Origin: an uncultured Collinsella sp.
GTDB taxonomy: Bacteria; Actinomycetota; Coriobacteriia; Coriobacteriales; Coriobacteriaceae
Direction of reading: 5' to 3'
Length of the DNA: 64,000 nucleotides
Assembly: GCA_959026725.1 (NCBI GenBank)
Contig: CAUFMG010000004.1
Span: 1 to 64,000 of the forward strand
The first letter of the stretch is position 1. Each line of letters opens with the position of its first letter. The position numbers and the translations under genes are program-made. The notes under the pieces are model-generated. The model did not search any database and was not told where the DNA came from. It saw only the letters and a list, made by a program, of their open reading frames with translations. Below, one piece after another: positions 9,301-16,403 of the stretch.

Positions 9301-9624
9301 GCGCAGTGCCTCGGTCAACAGACAAGTCGACGTAATACCGTCAACGTCAAAATCGCCAAAGACCGCAATGTGCTCGTGGTTGCGAATAGCACGCTCGACG
9401 CGGTCGGCAACGACCGACATGCCCGGAATGACGAGCGGATCGGCCCAATCACGGTCGAGTGAAGGCGTCAGAAATAGCTGCCCTTCCTCAATCGAGGCAA
9501 TGCCGTGCGCAACCATAATGCGCGCCACCAGTCCGGGTATGCCCAGGCCAGCCGAAAGCTCCTTTTCGAGCTCGGGGTTTTGCTGAGCGACCGCCCAGCG
9601 ATGCGTCGTCTTAAGCGATGACAT
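6337..9624 (-). CDS. recJ: RecJ exonuclease fused to a RecQ-like SF2 helicase
   Basis: About 1095 residues in two modules. The first ~570 residues are RecJ: the DHH phosphoesterase motifs DFDVDG (about 91-96) and TDHH (about 171-174), DHHA1 signatures (GGHAGAVGVTIE) and an OB-like segment. After a linker, residues ~610-1060 form a helicase with Walker A GTGRGKS (~645), DEAH (~750), an AATATATAP motif III-like segment and motif VI QMSGRAGRDG (~931). RecJ degrades single-stranded DNA 5' to 3' and normally works with a separate RecQ helicase, so the fusion would couple unwinding to resection in recombination repair. The ATG at 9624 is preferred over a GTG at 9669 because RecJ homology starts there and an overlapping leader ORF ends there. 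Confidence 0.88.
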   Translation of the reverse strand: MSSLKTTHRWAVAQQNPELEKELSAGLGIPGLVARIMVAHGIASIEEGQLFLTPSLDRDWADPLVIPGMSVVADRVERAIRNHEHIAVFGDFDVDGITSTCLLTEALRTLGADVTPFIPHRFDEGYGLSRAALDRVNELARPQLIVTVDNGIAAKEEVSYLESLGIDLVVTDHHEPSDQVPQGVPLTDPKLEDKGPSRELAGAGVALKLVQVLGERLGQPSYWRSLIEVAALGTVSDMMPLTPENRALVAEGIQQMRVTARPGYIALAALAKADLSTITADGLSFSLIPRLNAAGRMADPKLALDLLLARDPIEASALAAELEEINRQRREIEAELTRDAMAKVEETYDGGRAIVVGGEGWHEGVKGIVASRLTNRYHVPALLFSIEDGIARGSGRSVGKVNLFDAVERCSDLLIRRGGHAGAVGVTIEASKLDEFRRRLSAVLSELPAEDFEDTDEVAATVDLSELNIETIEQISRLEPFGQGNKVPLLAAEGVTMCDRAVVGKTGEHMRFVATDGAASVPAIMFRVPQIDRLINCDSAVDLVFEAVAEHWQGRVKPKLMIKDVLVRDTTLPGVDDPACELRRGVQPADSGLRLESRKRQTLAQLSYTELTRSLIHSFIGSNQPHRAQVEALDALADHQSVLAVMGTGRGKSLIFHVHAAREAVLRGRASIFVYPLRALVADQAYHLSSTMAALGIGVGVLTGETVEAARDDVFAGLASGRTGIVLTTPEFLSIHRDRFARSGRIGFVVIDEAHHAGLAKGGDRSAYLDMPDILKALGDPVVMAATATATAPVVAELARMLPITRTVVDETVRENLQLEDDRDLASRENRLVSIVATGEKTVIYVNSRDQSVALAKTLRKRVPDCATHIAFYNAGLARSDRRRVEEAFRDGSLSCIVSTSAFGEGVNLPDIRHVVLYHMPFGAIEFNQMSGRAGRDGQPAVIHLLYSSRDARINERLLDCYAPERDELVTLYRALQTMWRSNRGKTGDDSFCASDIDIAQMCLAIDARTPVDERSVESGLGIFEELGFCRVSGFEDTRRIAMAENPGRVQLSRSIRYLEGLRSRMEFSAFRSWALDSCASDMLAKVNRPIVPRA

Positions 9625-9676
9625 AGGCGCCCACCCCCGATAGGGGCAGGTCGCCGCGATACCTCTCACGGTTCAT
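9611..9676 (-). CDS. Possible 21-residue leader ORF overlapping the recJ start
   Basis: An ATG at 9676, with AGAGGA about 9 bases upstream, opens a 21-codon frame starting MNRERYRGDLPLSG. Its TAA at 9611-9613 lies just inside recJ, in the -1 frame relative to it. The recJ ATG itself has only a weak purine-rich site (GGGGGTGGG), so the short frame could deliver ribosomes by translational coupling. No similarity to a known peptide is recognised, and it may be fortuitous. Confidence 0.35.
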   Translation of the reverse strand: MNRERYRGDLPLSGVGAYVIA

Positions 9677-9898
9677 AGCGATGAGTCCTCTGTGTATGCC
9701 CGCTTCGGCAGGCAGATCTGTTGAACGGATTTATTATACCGTGCGGCACGGACGCAGAACCTCGCAGCACGCCGTGGTTTCGGTAAACGATGACGGTAAT
9801 AGCCTCGAAATAATCGAGTGTTTCAGCCGCACGGACACATACGAGCGTCTAGCATGTCCATACAAACGAGTTCGCAGATAAAGGGAGTCACGGGGCAT

Positions 9899-10897
9899 AT
9901 GAAGCAATGGGTTAGACTGGGAAAGTTTCTCGCGGGGCATATGCAGGTCATCGTTCCGATTTGCGTAACGCTCGGCGTACTCTTTCCCCAGCAGATCGGC
10001 GTACTCAAGCCCATCGTTCCCGCCCTCTTCGCCTTTATGACGTTCCAAGGTGCGCTCAGCAACACCTTCCACCAGGTCGCTGAGGTGTTCCGCCGTCCGC
10101 TGCACTTGATTTTGGCGCTGCTCGTCTCGGCGGTGCTTATTCCCATAGCAGCTTATGCCATGGGATCGCTGTTCTTTGGCTCCAACCCCAACCTTGTCTG
10201 CGGCATCGTGCTCGAGTACAGCGTACCCGTGGCAGTCACTGCCTTTATGTGGATTAGCATGTTCGGCGGCAACGGCCCGCTCGCGCTCACCATTATCCTG
10301 ACGTCCTCGGTTATCTCGCCTGTGACGATTCCGCTCACGCTGAAGCTCTTGCTGGGCGCCACCGTCTCGATCGATGTGCCGAGCATGATGCAGGACATGG
10401 CCTTTATGATCGCCATCCCCGCCGTGCTCGGCATCGTGATCAACGAGCTCACGCGTGGATGGGGACACGAGAAGCTCTCCCCCGCGCTCTCGCCCGCCTG
10501 CAAGTTCATGATGATGGGCGTCATCGCGTCCAACTCCACCGCCATGAGCGAGTACGTGCTGCACATGAACGCGGTGCGCCTAGAAGTCGCCCTCTTTATT
10601 TTGACCTTCGCCATCAGCGGCTTTGTCGTAGGTTTTCTGGTCGCCCGTGCGCTCCATCTGCCATATAGCGAGACGACTACCATGTGCTTTACCTGCGGCA
10701 TGCGTAACATCTCTTCGGGCGCCGTCATCGCCACGCAGTACTTTCCGGGCGAAGTCGTGTTTCCCGTCATGTGCGGAACGCTGTTTCAGCAGATACTCGC
10801 CTCGCTTATCGGACATCTCTTTGAGCGTCTGACCGGCGAGGAGCGCGCCGCCCAGCGCAAGCGGGTCGAGGCCGGCCGCGACGCCATGGCACGCTAG
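9899..10897 (+). CDS. Bile acid:sodium symporter (BASS) family transporter
   Basis: A 332-residue, very hydrophobic protein with about nine or ten membrane helices and the internal two-fold pattern of the BASS / arsenite-permease-like superfamily. Indicative segments include VPALFAFMTFQGALSN, GIVLEYSVPVAVTAFMWISMFGGN and the CGMRNISSGAVIATQYFPGE crossover helix. Members move organic anions (bile salts, keto acids such as pyruvate or pantoate) with sodium; substrate is not predictable here. The ATG at 9899 is preceded by GGGAG and lies directly before the first hydrophobic helix; ATG 9854 would add 15 polar residues. It is transcribed divergently from recJ; the gap upstream shows no other gene. 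Confidence 0.8.
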   Translation: MKQWVRLGKFLAGHMQVIVPICVTLGVLFPQQIGVLKPIVPALFAFMTFQGALSNTFHQVAEVFRRPLHLILALLVSAVLIPIAAYAMGSLFFGSNPNLVCGIVLEYSVPVAVTAFMWISMFGGNGPLALTIILTSSVISPVTIPLTLKLLLGATVSIDVPSMMQDMAFMIAIPAVLGIVINELTRGWGHEKLSPALSPACKFMMMGVIASNSTAMSEYVLHMNAVRLEVALFILTFAISGFVVGFLVARALHLPYSETTTMCFTCGMRNISSGAVIATQYFPGEVVFPVMCGTLFQQILASLIGHLFERLTGEERAAQRKRVEAGRDAMAR

Positions 10898-10927
10898 ACT
10901 GTCCGCATTACGCGAGTGTTAGTCTTG

Positions 10928-11725
10928 CTATACGAGCGTTTCCAGATGCGCACGCAGGCGCTCAGCATCGATATCGAGCGTCGTCTCAGCATTGACCTGG
11001 GCTAGACGATAGCCCACAAAGTAGGGCGATACCACCCAACGTGGCAGCGCCTTGGCAATGGTCCGGCCGTCTATGTGGTAGAAGAACAAGTTGTACGACT
11101 CCGCGCGACCACCGTGGTGCTCGTTCAGGATATAGCGCAGAGCTACCTGGATCGCATCGGCGAAGAGGTCCGCCTCGGCTTGGTCTCTTGTGTCATCGCT
11201 GGCGGCGATTCCTTGCGGGGCTGAAACGTTGACCTCAAAGAACCCCATAATCGGTTCGGTTGAGATGTTGACCGAGATTCTCCCCTGTTGCCAGACACTG
11301 ATGCCTTCAAAGATGGCTGAGGTCAGCGCCGCATAGCCGTCCTCCTGTTCCAAGCCCACAATCTGCATGTGTGGATGGACGAGGCTGCCGCCCGAAAGCG
11401 GGCCTTTGTTCTTGTACATGAGCACACTGCGGTACTGTTGGGAATCGATCATCTGCTGCCAACAGCCCAGGGCAAACCGCATCACATGATGCAGCTCATC
11501 CGGTTCATAGGTCACCAGGTCGGCGTCGTGATTGGCAGACTCAATCAATACGGTCTGACGGGTGGCCCGCAAGGTCTTGAACTTATTCTCGAGCCAGATG
11601 CAGTCACCATCGCGCTGGATGATGTTGGCAAGCCCCTCCGTGTCGCAAAAGGGGCACGCGGTGCCAGGGCGACGATTATCGTCGGGCTTACCGCTCGCCT
11701 GCTGAACGTCAAATACCAGCGCCAC
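10928..11725 (-). CDS. DUF4931 / GalT-like HIT-superfamily protein
   Basis: A 265-residue protein related to galactose-1-phosphate uridylyltransferase. It has an N-terminal zinc-type CPFC motif (ACPFCDTEG) and, mid-protein, SLVHPHMQIVG, which corresponds to the GalT active-site HPHxQ with its nucleophilic His. This combination fits the DUF4931 family found in Firmicutes and Actinobacteria, which probably transfers or hydrolyses nucleotidyl groups; no substrate is established. The start codon is GTG at 11725: GGAGG lies 8 bases upstream, inside the end of cutC, whose stop is three bases away. The two genes are clearly translationally linked. Confidence 0.8.
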   Translation of the reverse strand: MALVFDVQQASGKPDDNRRPGTACPFCDTEGLANIIQRDGDCIWLENKFKTLRATRQTVLIESANHDADLVTYEPDELHHVMRFALGCWQQMIDSQQYRSVLMYKNKGPLSGGSLVHPHMQIVGLEQEDGYAALTSAIFEGISVWQQGRISVNISTEPIMGFFEVNVSAPQGIAASDDTRDQAEADLFADAIQVALRYILNEHHGGRAESYNLFFYHIDGRTIAKALPRWVVSPYFVGYRLAQVNAETTLDIDAERLRAHLETLV

Positions 11726-11728
11726 AGG

Positions 11729-12406
11729 TTATACCTCCAGCGGCACGATCTTGGTGCCATGGAGCTCGGAGACGCCCAGTGTTGCCGCCACGGTATCACG
11801 GTTGGCCGTGGAAATGCCGCCGCCTGGAAGGATGGTCAGGCGGTCGCCCGCATACTCGGCAAGACGCGACAGGTGCTCCAGGTTGTCCTCGATCGGCGTT
11901 CCGGCAGCGCCACCATGCGTCAGGATGCGCGTGATGCCGCAGTCGGCGAGCGTGTCAATCGCGTCGAGCTGAGCCTCGAGCGAGAGCTGGTCAAAGGCCA
12001 TATGGAAGGTGATGTCGATGGGCTCGCGCTTGCACTCCTCGGTCGCGCAGCCCGCAGCCATCACGAGGGCACCGAGTGTAAGTTCATCGAGCGCCCATCC
12101 GCGGGCACAAGGCTTGCAGCAGCCAAAGACCAAGCCGTCGGCGCCGGCGCTCACGGCAAGACCCAAGTCCATCTCCATCATGCGCAGCTCGTCTAGGTTG
12201 TAATGAAAGTCACCGCCACGCGGGCGAATCATGCACATCACTCGCGCGTCATGCTCGTGAGCATAGCTGACCGTAGCGCTGATAACGCCAGCCGAGGGCG
12301 TAGTACCACCGACGGCAAGGTTGTCGCACAGTTCGACACGCCTTGCACCGGCATCGATAGCCGCCGGCACCCGCTCAAAGTTCTCGGCACAAAACTCGTA
12401 CAGCAT
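11729..12406 (-). CDS. cutC: CutC family protein
   Basis: A 225-residue TIM-barrel protein of the CutC family. It shows ARRVELCDNLAVGGTTPSAG, VMCMIRPRGGDFHYN, ADGLVFGC, ITFHMAFDQ, ITRILTHGGAAGTP and ILPGGGIS, all family hallmarks spanning the full length. CutC was named for copper homeostasis, but that role is doubtful and the true reaction is unsettled, so no function is asserted. The ATG at 12406 is chosen because homology starts at MLYEFCAENFE and a GGGGG site precedes it. It forms an operon with the downstream DUF4931 gene. Confidence 0.88.
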   Translation of the reverse strand: MLYEFCAENFERVPAAIDAGARRVELCDNLAVGGTTPSAGVISATVSYAHEHDARVMCMIRPRGGDFHYNLDELRMMEMDLGLAVSAGADGLVFGCCKPCARGWALDELTLGALVMAAGCATEECKREPIDITFHMAFDQLSLEAQLDAIDTLADCGITRILTHGGAAGTPIEDNLEHLSRLAEYAGDRLTILPGGGISTANRDTVAATLGVSELHGTKIVPLEV

Positions 12407-12462
12407 AGATAGACCCCCAGATGACAAACGTTTTCCGATGGGCATTGTCGCACGCCCCCATG

Positions 12463-12531
12463 AAGTTGCGGTGGAATAGGGACTCTTTTGGCCTCTGAGA
12501 CTCCCATTTAGTCCCTATTCCACCGCAACTT
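12463..12531. repeat. 22-bp perfect inverted repeat hairpin
   Basis: Arms 12463-12484 and 12510-12531 are exact reverse complements (left arm starts AAGTTGCGGTGGAATAGGGA), separated by 25 bases. It sits upstream of cutC, in the spacer between it and livF (both on the minus strand). No T-tract suits a terminator for the minus-strand genes. The arm contains AGGGACT, recalling the GGGACAGG hairpins at 43930 and 58037, so a REP-type repeat is likely. Confidence 0.65.
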
Positions 12532-12586
12532 AAAGGGGTAGTCGTTGGCATCTGCCACAACGTCGATGTTTTGGCGAAGTCAGCGA

Positions 12587-12685
12587 AAGCCCGCCAGAGC
12601 GAGCAAGGTGCCTTGAAACAAGGCGGCATTGACCTTCTGGTCATGCCGCCGAAGTTGAAAGGCAGATTGCCGCCCTGGCGGGCTT
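12587..12685. repeat. Large nested stem-loop downstream of livF
   Basis: An 11-bp perfect outer stem (12587-12597 with 12675-12685, AAGCCCGCCAG / CTGGCGGGCTT) encloses an inner hairpin (12622-12634 with 12639-12650, GGCGGCATTGACC / GGTCATGCCGCC) and a CAAGGTGCCTTG palindrome at 12603-12614. A nearby TGGCGAAGTCAG (12572-12583) resembles TGGCGAAGCCAG in the repeats near 2060. No gene is visible here. It may be a structured repeat or a processed mRNA 3' end. Confidence 0.5.
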
Positions 12686-12698
12686 GCAGCGTCGAGCC

Positions 12699-12726
12699 GT
12701 TACGCGGTTTGGTAAAACCGCGTAAC
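12699..12726 (-). terminator. Hairpin at the end of the liv operon
   Basis: A perfect 12-bp stem (GTTACGCGGTTT / AAACCGCGTAAC, four-base loop) begins 3 bases beyond the livF stop. It is placed as an intrinsic terminator or 3' stabiliser would be, but it lacks a T-tract on the minus strand. Confidence 0.55.
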
Positions 12727-12729
12727 TAG

Positions 12730-13443
12730 TTAGCCACCCAGATAGGCCTTGCGGACGTCATCGTCGTGCAGGAGCTCTTGGCCCGTGCCGGTCATGGTGA
12801 TCTTGCCGGTCTCGAGCACGTAGCCGCGTGTGGCGATGGAAAGCGCCATCTGCGCATTCTGCTCGACCAGAAGCACCGTGGTGCCGGCCTTGTGCAGATC
12901 CTCGACAATCTGGAAGATCTGCTCAATCAGAATCGGCGCCAAACCCATGGAGGGTTCGTCGAGCATAAGCAGTTTGGGGTTACTCATAAGGGCTCGCCCC
13001 ATAACGAGCATCTGCTGCTCGCCGCCCGAAAGGGTGCCGGCGACCTGGCGACGGCGCTCCTTAAGGCGCGGGAACTGCTCGTAGACACGCTCAAGGCCCG
13101 GAGCAACCGTGGACTTGGGCTGCGTGTAGGCGCCCATCTCCAGGTTCTCCTCGACCGTCATCTGCAAAAAGGCGCGACGGCCCTCGGGGACCTGAGCCAG
13201 ACCCTTACCAACCAGCTTATCGGGGGGCGTATGAGTAATGTCCTCGCCCATAAACTTGATGGAGCCGGTCTTGGAGCGCAGCAGGCCCGAGACGGTCTTG
13301 AGCGTTGTGGACTTGCCGGCACCGTTCGCACCGATCAGAGCAACGATCTCGCCCTCGTTGACGTTAAAGGAGATGTCCTTGATGGCGTGGATAGCGCCGT
13401 ACCAGACGTTGATGTTGCAGACGGAAAGCATCGGCTCTGCCAT
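12730..13443 (-). CDS. livF: Branched-chain amino acid ABC transporter, ATP-binding protein LivF
   Basis: A 237-residue ABC ATPase of the LivF type. It has Walker A GANGAGKST, Q-loop region, signature LSGGEQQML, Walker B LLMLDEPSMGLAP and the switch His region (LLVEQN). It energises import of leucine, isoleucine and valine or related hydrophobic amino acids together with LivG at the cytoplasmic face. Its ATG directly follows the TAA of livG (TAAATG), with GGGGGAG as ribosome binding site inside livG. It is the last gene of the livHMGF cluster and is followed by a hairpin. Confidence 0.93.
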   Translation of the reverse strand: MAEPMLSVCNINVWYGAIHAIKDISFNVNEGEIVALIGANGAGKSTTLKTVSGLLRSKTGSIKFMGEDITHTPPDKLVGKGLAQVPEGRRAFLQMTVEENLEMGAYTQPKSTVAPGLERVYEQFPRLKERRRQVAGTLSGGEQQMLVMGRALMSNPKLLMLDEPSMGLAPILIEQIFQIVEDLHKAGTTVLLVEQNAQMALSIATRGYVLETGKITMTGTGQELLHDDDVRKAYLGG

Positions 13444-14304
13444 TTAGTTCTCCCCCTTATCCTGCTTGCCCAGATATGCCTCGATAACGGCGTCGTTGTT
13501 CTGAATTTCCTCTGCCGTGCCCTTGGCGATGACCTTACCAAAGTTGAGCACGCAGATGCCCTCGCAGATGTTCATAACGAGTGACATATCATGCTCGATA
13601 AGCATGATGGCAATGCCGAAGGTGTCGCGAATCTTGACGATGTTCTCCATGAGCTCTGCGGTCTCGGACGGATTCATGCCGGCGGCAGGCTCGTCGAGCA
13701 GCAGCAGCTTGGGATTGGTGGCAAGTGCACGGACGATCTCCAGGCGGCGCTGAGCGCCGTAAGGCAGCGAGCCGGCCTGTTCGTTTGCCAGATGTTCCAT
13801 ATCAAAGATGGACAGCAGCTCCATAGCACGCTCATGGGCGGCCTTCTCGTGCTTCCAGTACGTCGGCAGGCGCAGCACGCCCTCAAAGCCGGAGTAGCGC
13901 TCCTGGTTGTGCAGACCGACCTTAACGTTATCCTCCACCGTCATGGTGTTGAACAGGCGAATGTTCTGGAAGGTACGGGCAATACCCATGCGGTTGACCT
14001 GGTAGACCGACTTGCCCGAGGTGTCCTCGCCGTCGAGCAGGATGGTGCCGTGCGTGGGCTGATACACCTTGGTGAGCAGGTTGAAGACCGTGGTCTTGCC
14101 GGCACCGTTGGGGCCGATGAGACCGGCGATCTCGGTCTTGCCGATGGTCAGGCTAAAGTCGTCGACTGCTTTAAGGCCGCCGAATTCAATGCCCAGGTGG
14201 ATGCACTCGAGCGCCGGGCGCTCGCCCAGGTCGCGGTCGGGAACGATGGCGCCAGAAGGATACGGGACCATCTTGCCCTTGTTGAACTCAAATTTACTGG
14301 GCAT
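13444..14304 (-). CDS. livG: Branched-chain amino acid ABC transporter, ATP-binding protein LivG
   Basis: A 286-residue ABC ATPase of the LivG subfamily. Motifs are Walker A GPNGAGKTT, a LivG-type NRMGIARTFQNIRLF region, signature-like LPYGAQRRLEIVRAL, Walker B LLLLDEPAAGMNP and IEHDMSLVM. It pairs with LivF as the second nucleotide-binding subunit. Residues 1-40 (SKFEFNKGKMVPYPSG and following) form a short extension before the ABC domain. The ATG at 14304 follows AGGAGG by 9 bases and overlaps the 3' end of livM by 11 bases, which points to translational coupling. Confidence 0.93.
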   Translation of the reverse strand: MPSKFEFNKGKMVPYPSGAIVPDRDLGERPALECIHLGIEFGGLKAVDDFSLTIGKTEIAGLIGPNGAGKTTVFNLLTKVYQPTHGTILLDGEDTSGKSVYQVNRMGIARTFQNIRLFNTMTVEDNVKVGLHNQERYSGFEGVLRLPTYWKHEKAAHERAMELLSIFDMEHLANEQAGSLPYGAQRRLEIVRALATNPKLLLLDEPAAGMNPSETAELMENIVKIRDTFGIAIMLIEHDMSLVMNICEGICVLNFGKVIAKGTAEEIQNNDAVIEAYLGKQDKGEN

Positions 14305-15382
14305 CGGCTGCCACCTCCTTCTTGGAAGCAAAGCGGTCTTTGACGCGACCAAAGAACGCCTTGAGCTGCGGGTTGTTGGTAAAAATCATGACCAGGATCA
14401 GCACGATGGCGTAGATGAGCATGCGGTAGTCCGAGAACTGACGGAGCAGCTCGGGAAGCACCGTGAGCAGCGCCGCAGCGATGACGGAGCCGCGCATATT
14501 GCCCAGACCGCCCAGGACCACGAACACCAGGATGAGAATGGACGTGTTGAAGTCGAACTTGGTGGCGGAGAGTTGCGAGAAGTTACCGCCGAAGAGAGCT
14601 CCGGCAGCACCGGCGAGGGCAGCGGAAACCACGAAGGCGATCATGCGGTACTCGGTGACGGAGATGCCTACGGACTCGGCTGCAATCTTGTTATCGCGCA
14701 CGGCCATAATGGCACGGCCGGTACGGCTGCGGACCAGGTTGAGCACGATCACGAGTGCGACCATGACCAGGATGGCACCGGCGAGGAAGGTCGAGTACGT
14801 CGACACGCCCGAGGCGCCCTGGGCGCCCTTGATGATGGCGGTGCCGTCCTCGAGCAGGTGCAGGTCGTCGATCGTAGAGTTGCCCGTGATGTTAAAGATC
14901 ACGTGCAGGCCGCGGGAGTCGACGCCCACAATGAGGCAGGTGACGATCTCTTTGATGATCTCGCCAAAAGCCAGGGTCACGATAGCCAGATAGTCGCCGC
15001 TCAGGCGCAGAACCGGGATACCAATCAAGAAGCCCAAGATGGCAGCGGCGATAGCGCCGACCACAATGCTGATGATAAGGCGCACCGGATCGGAGGGAAC
15101 GGCGCTCTCCAGCGCGACAGCGGTAACGATGCCCGTATAGGCGCCGACGCTCATAAAGCCCGCGTGGCCCAGCGACAAGTCGCCCGCGATGCCGACGACG
15201 AGGTTAAGGGAGATGGCCATGACGATATAGGCCGTGATGGGAACCAGCTGACCGGCGATCATGCGCGGAATCATGTGGTTAGACTGCATAAAGAACACGA
15301 TGGCGAACGCCACAAGGCACATGGCGTACGTAACAAAGTCGTGACGCGTCTGTTTGTCTTTAAGAAACTTCATAACGCTCAC
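14294..15382 (-). CDS. livM: Branched-chain amino acid ABC transporter, permease LivM
   Basis: A 362-residue integral membrane protein with about nine to ten predicted helices and the LivM signatures LVVGIAGDLSLGHAGFMSVGAY, LRLSGDYLAIVTLAFGEI and MAVRDNKIAAESVGIS (the EAA-like coupling loop). It forms the transmembrane channel together with LivH. The GTG at 15382 sits right after the livH stop (TAG-GTG); an in-frame ATG at 15373 is an alternative start. The gene overlaps livG at its 3' end. Confidence 0.92.
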   Translation of the reverse strand: MSVMKFLKDKQTRHDFVTYAMCLVAFAIVFFMQSNHMIPRMIAGQLVPITAYIVMAISLNLVVGIAGDLSLGHAGFMSVGAYTGIVTAVALESAVPSDPVRLIISIVVGAIAAAILGFLIGIPVLRLSGDYLAIVTLAFGEIIKEIVTCLIVGVDSRGLHVIFNITGNSTIDDLHLLEDGTAIIKGAQGASGVSTYSTFLAGAILVMVALVIVLNLVRSRTGRAIMAVRDNKIAAESVGISVTEYRMIAFVVSAALAGAAGALFGGNFSQLSATKFDFNTSILILVFVVLGGLGNMRGSVIAAALLTVLPELLRQFSDYRMLIYAIVLILVMIFTNNPQLKAFFGRVKDRFASKKEVAADAQ

Positions 15383-16264
15383 CTACACCTTCTCGGGGAC
15401 GTACTTGCCCAAGAGGCCGGCAGGCTTGACGAGCAGGACGATGATCAGAACACCAAAGACGATGGAGTTGGCAAGGCTCGTGGAAATGTAAGCCTGTGCC
15501 ATCGCCTCGATGATACCGATGAGAATGCCACCGACAAAGGCGCCGGGGATGGAGCCGATGCCACCGAAGACGGCGGCGTCGAAGGCTTTGATGCCAGGCA
15601 TGGCGCCCGTCGTGGGCTGCAGCACCGGCGAGTAGGAGCACAACAGCACGCCGGCGATGGCGGCAAGGGCAGAGCCGATGGCGAACGTCATCGAGATGGT
15701 ACGGTTGACGTTGATGCCCATGAGCTGAGCGGCGGCCTTGTCCTCTGACACGGCGCGCATGGCTTTGCCCATCTTGGTCTTACCTGTAAAGAACATCAGG
15801 CCGGCCATGATAACCAGGCAGGCGACGATGGTGACGAGTGAGACGGCGCTTACGTTGAACTTGGCCAAGAACTCCGGCACCTGGAAGGTGACGAGCGAAG
15901 TGAAGTTCTTGGGCGTGGCGCCCCACAGAAGCTGCGCGGCGTTCTGCAGGAAGTAAGACACGCCGATAGCCGTGATTAGAACGGCCAGCGGACCCGCCTG
16001 ACGCAGCGGCTTATAGGCCAGACCCTCAATGAGAACACCGAGAACCGTGCAGGCCACACAAGAGAGAACTACAGATGCCCAGCCCGGGAGGCCGAGATAC
16101 GACGTGGCGCAGAACGAGACATAGGCACCGACCATGATGACATCGCCGTGAGCGAAGTTCAGCATCTTGGCGATACCGTAGACCATGGTGTAGCCCAACG
16201 CGATGATGGCGTAGACGCTGCCCATGGACAGGCCGTTGACCAGGTATTGGATAAAGACCGTCAT
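15383..16264 (-). CDS. livH: Branched-chain amino acid ABC transporter, permease LivH
   Basis: A 293-residue membrane permease with about eight predicted helices. Signatures are YLVNGLSMGSVYAIIALGYTMVYGIAKMLNFAHGDV, the coupling-loop MRAVSEDKAAAQLMGINVN and GIKAFDAAVFGGIGSIPGAFVGG, typical of LivH. The ATG at 16264 is selected because AAGGGGG lies 9 bases upstream; the preceding ATG at 16273 overlaps that site. It is the first gene of the compact livHMGF block and follows the binding-protein gene after about 140 bases that contain two hairpins. Confidence 0.92.
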   Translation of the reverse strand: MTVFIQYLVNGLSMGSVYAIIALGYTMVYGIAKMLNFAHGDVIMVGAYVSFCATSYLGLPGWASVVLSCVACTVLGVLIEGLAYKPLRQAGPLAVLITAIGVSYFLQNAAQLLWGATPKNFTSLVTFQVPEFLAKFNVSAVSLVTIVACLVIMAGLMFFTGKTKMGKAMRAVSEDKAAAQLMGINVNRTISMTFAIGSALAAIAGVLLCSYSPVLQPTTGAMPGIKAFDAAVFGGIGSIPGAFVGGILIGIIEAMAQAYISTSLANSIVFGVLIIVLLVKPAGLLGKYVPEKV

Positions 16265-16310
16265 GTTCCACATCCCCCTTTCGAATAGGTTTCCAGTTAA
16301 TGTATGAAAC

Positions 16311-16372
16311 AGGGACGTTACATCGTCCCTAGATACCAAGCAAGCAGGGAAGGCCAAAACCTCCCCTGCTTG
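16311..16372 (-). promoter_or_regulatory. Two hairpins between the binding-protein gene and livH
   Basis: AGGGACG-TTACAT-CGTCCCT (16311-16330) and CAAGCAGGG / CCCTGCTTG (16341-16372) lie in the gap between the binding lipoprotein and livH. Neither has a T-tract on the minus strand. Such intra-operon hairpins commonly stabilise the upstream, highly expressed binding-protein message; a partial terminator is the alternative. Confidence 0.5.
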
Positions 16373-16403
16373 GGATCAAAACCGCTCTATGTAAGGCGGC
16401 CAA

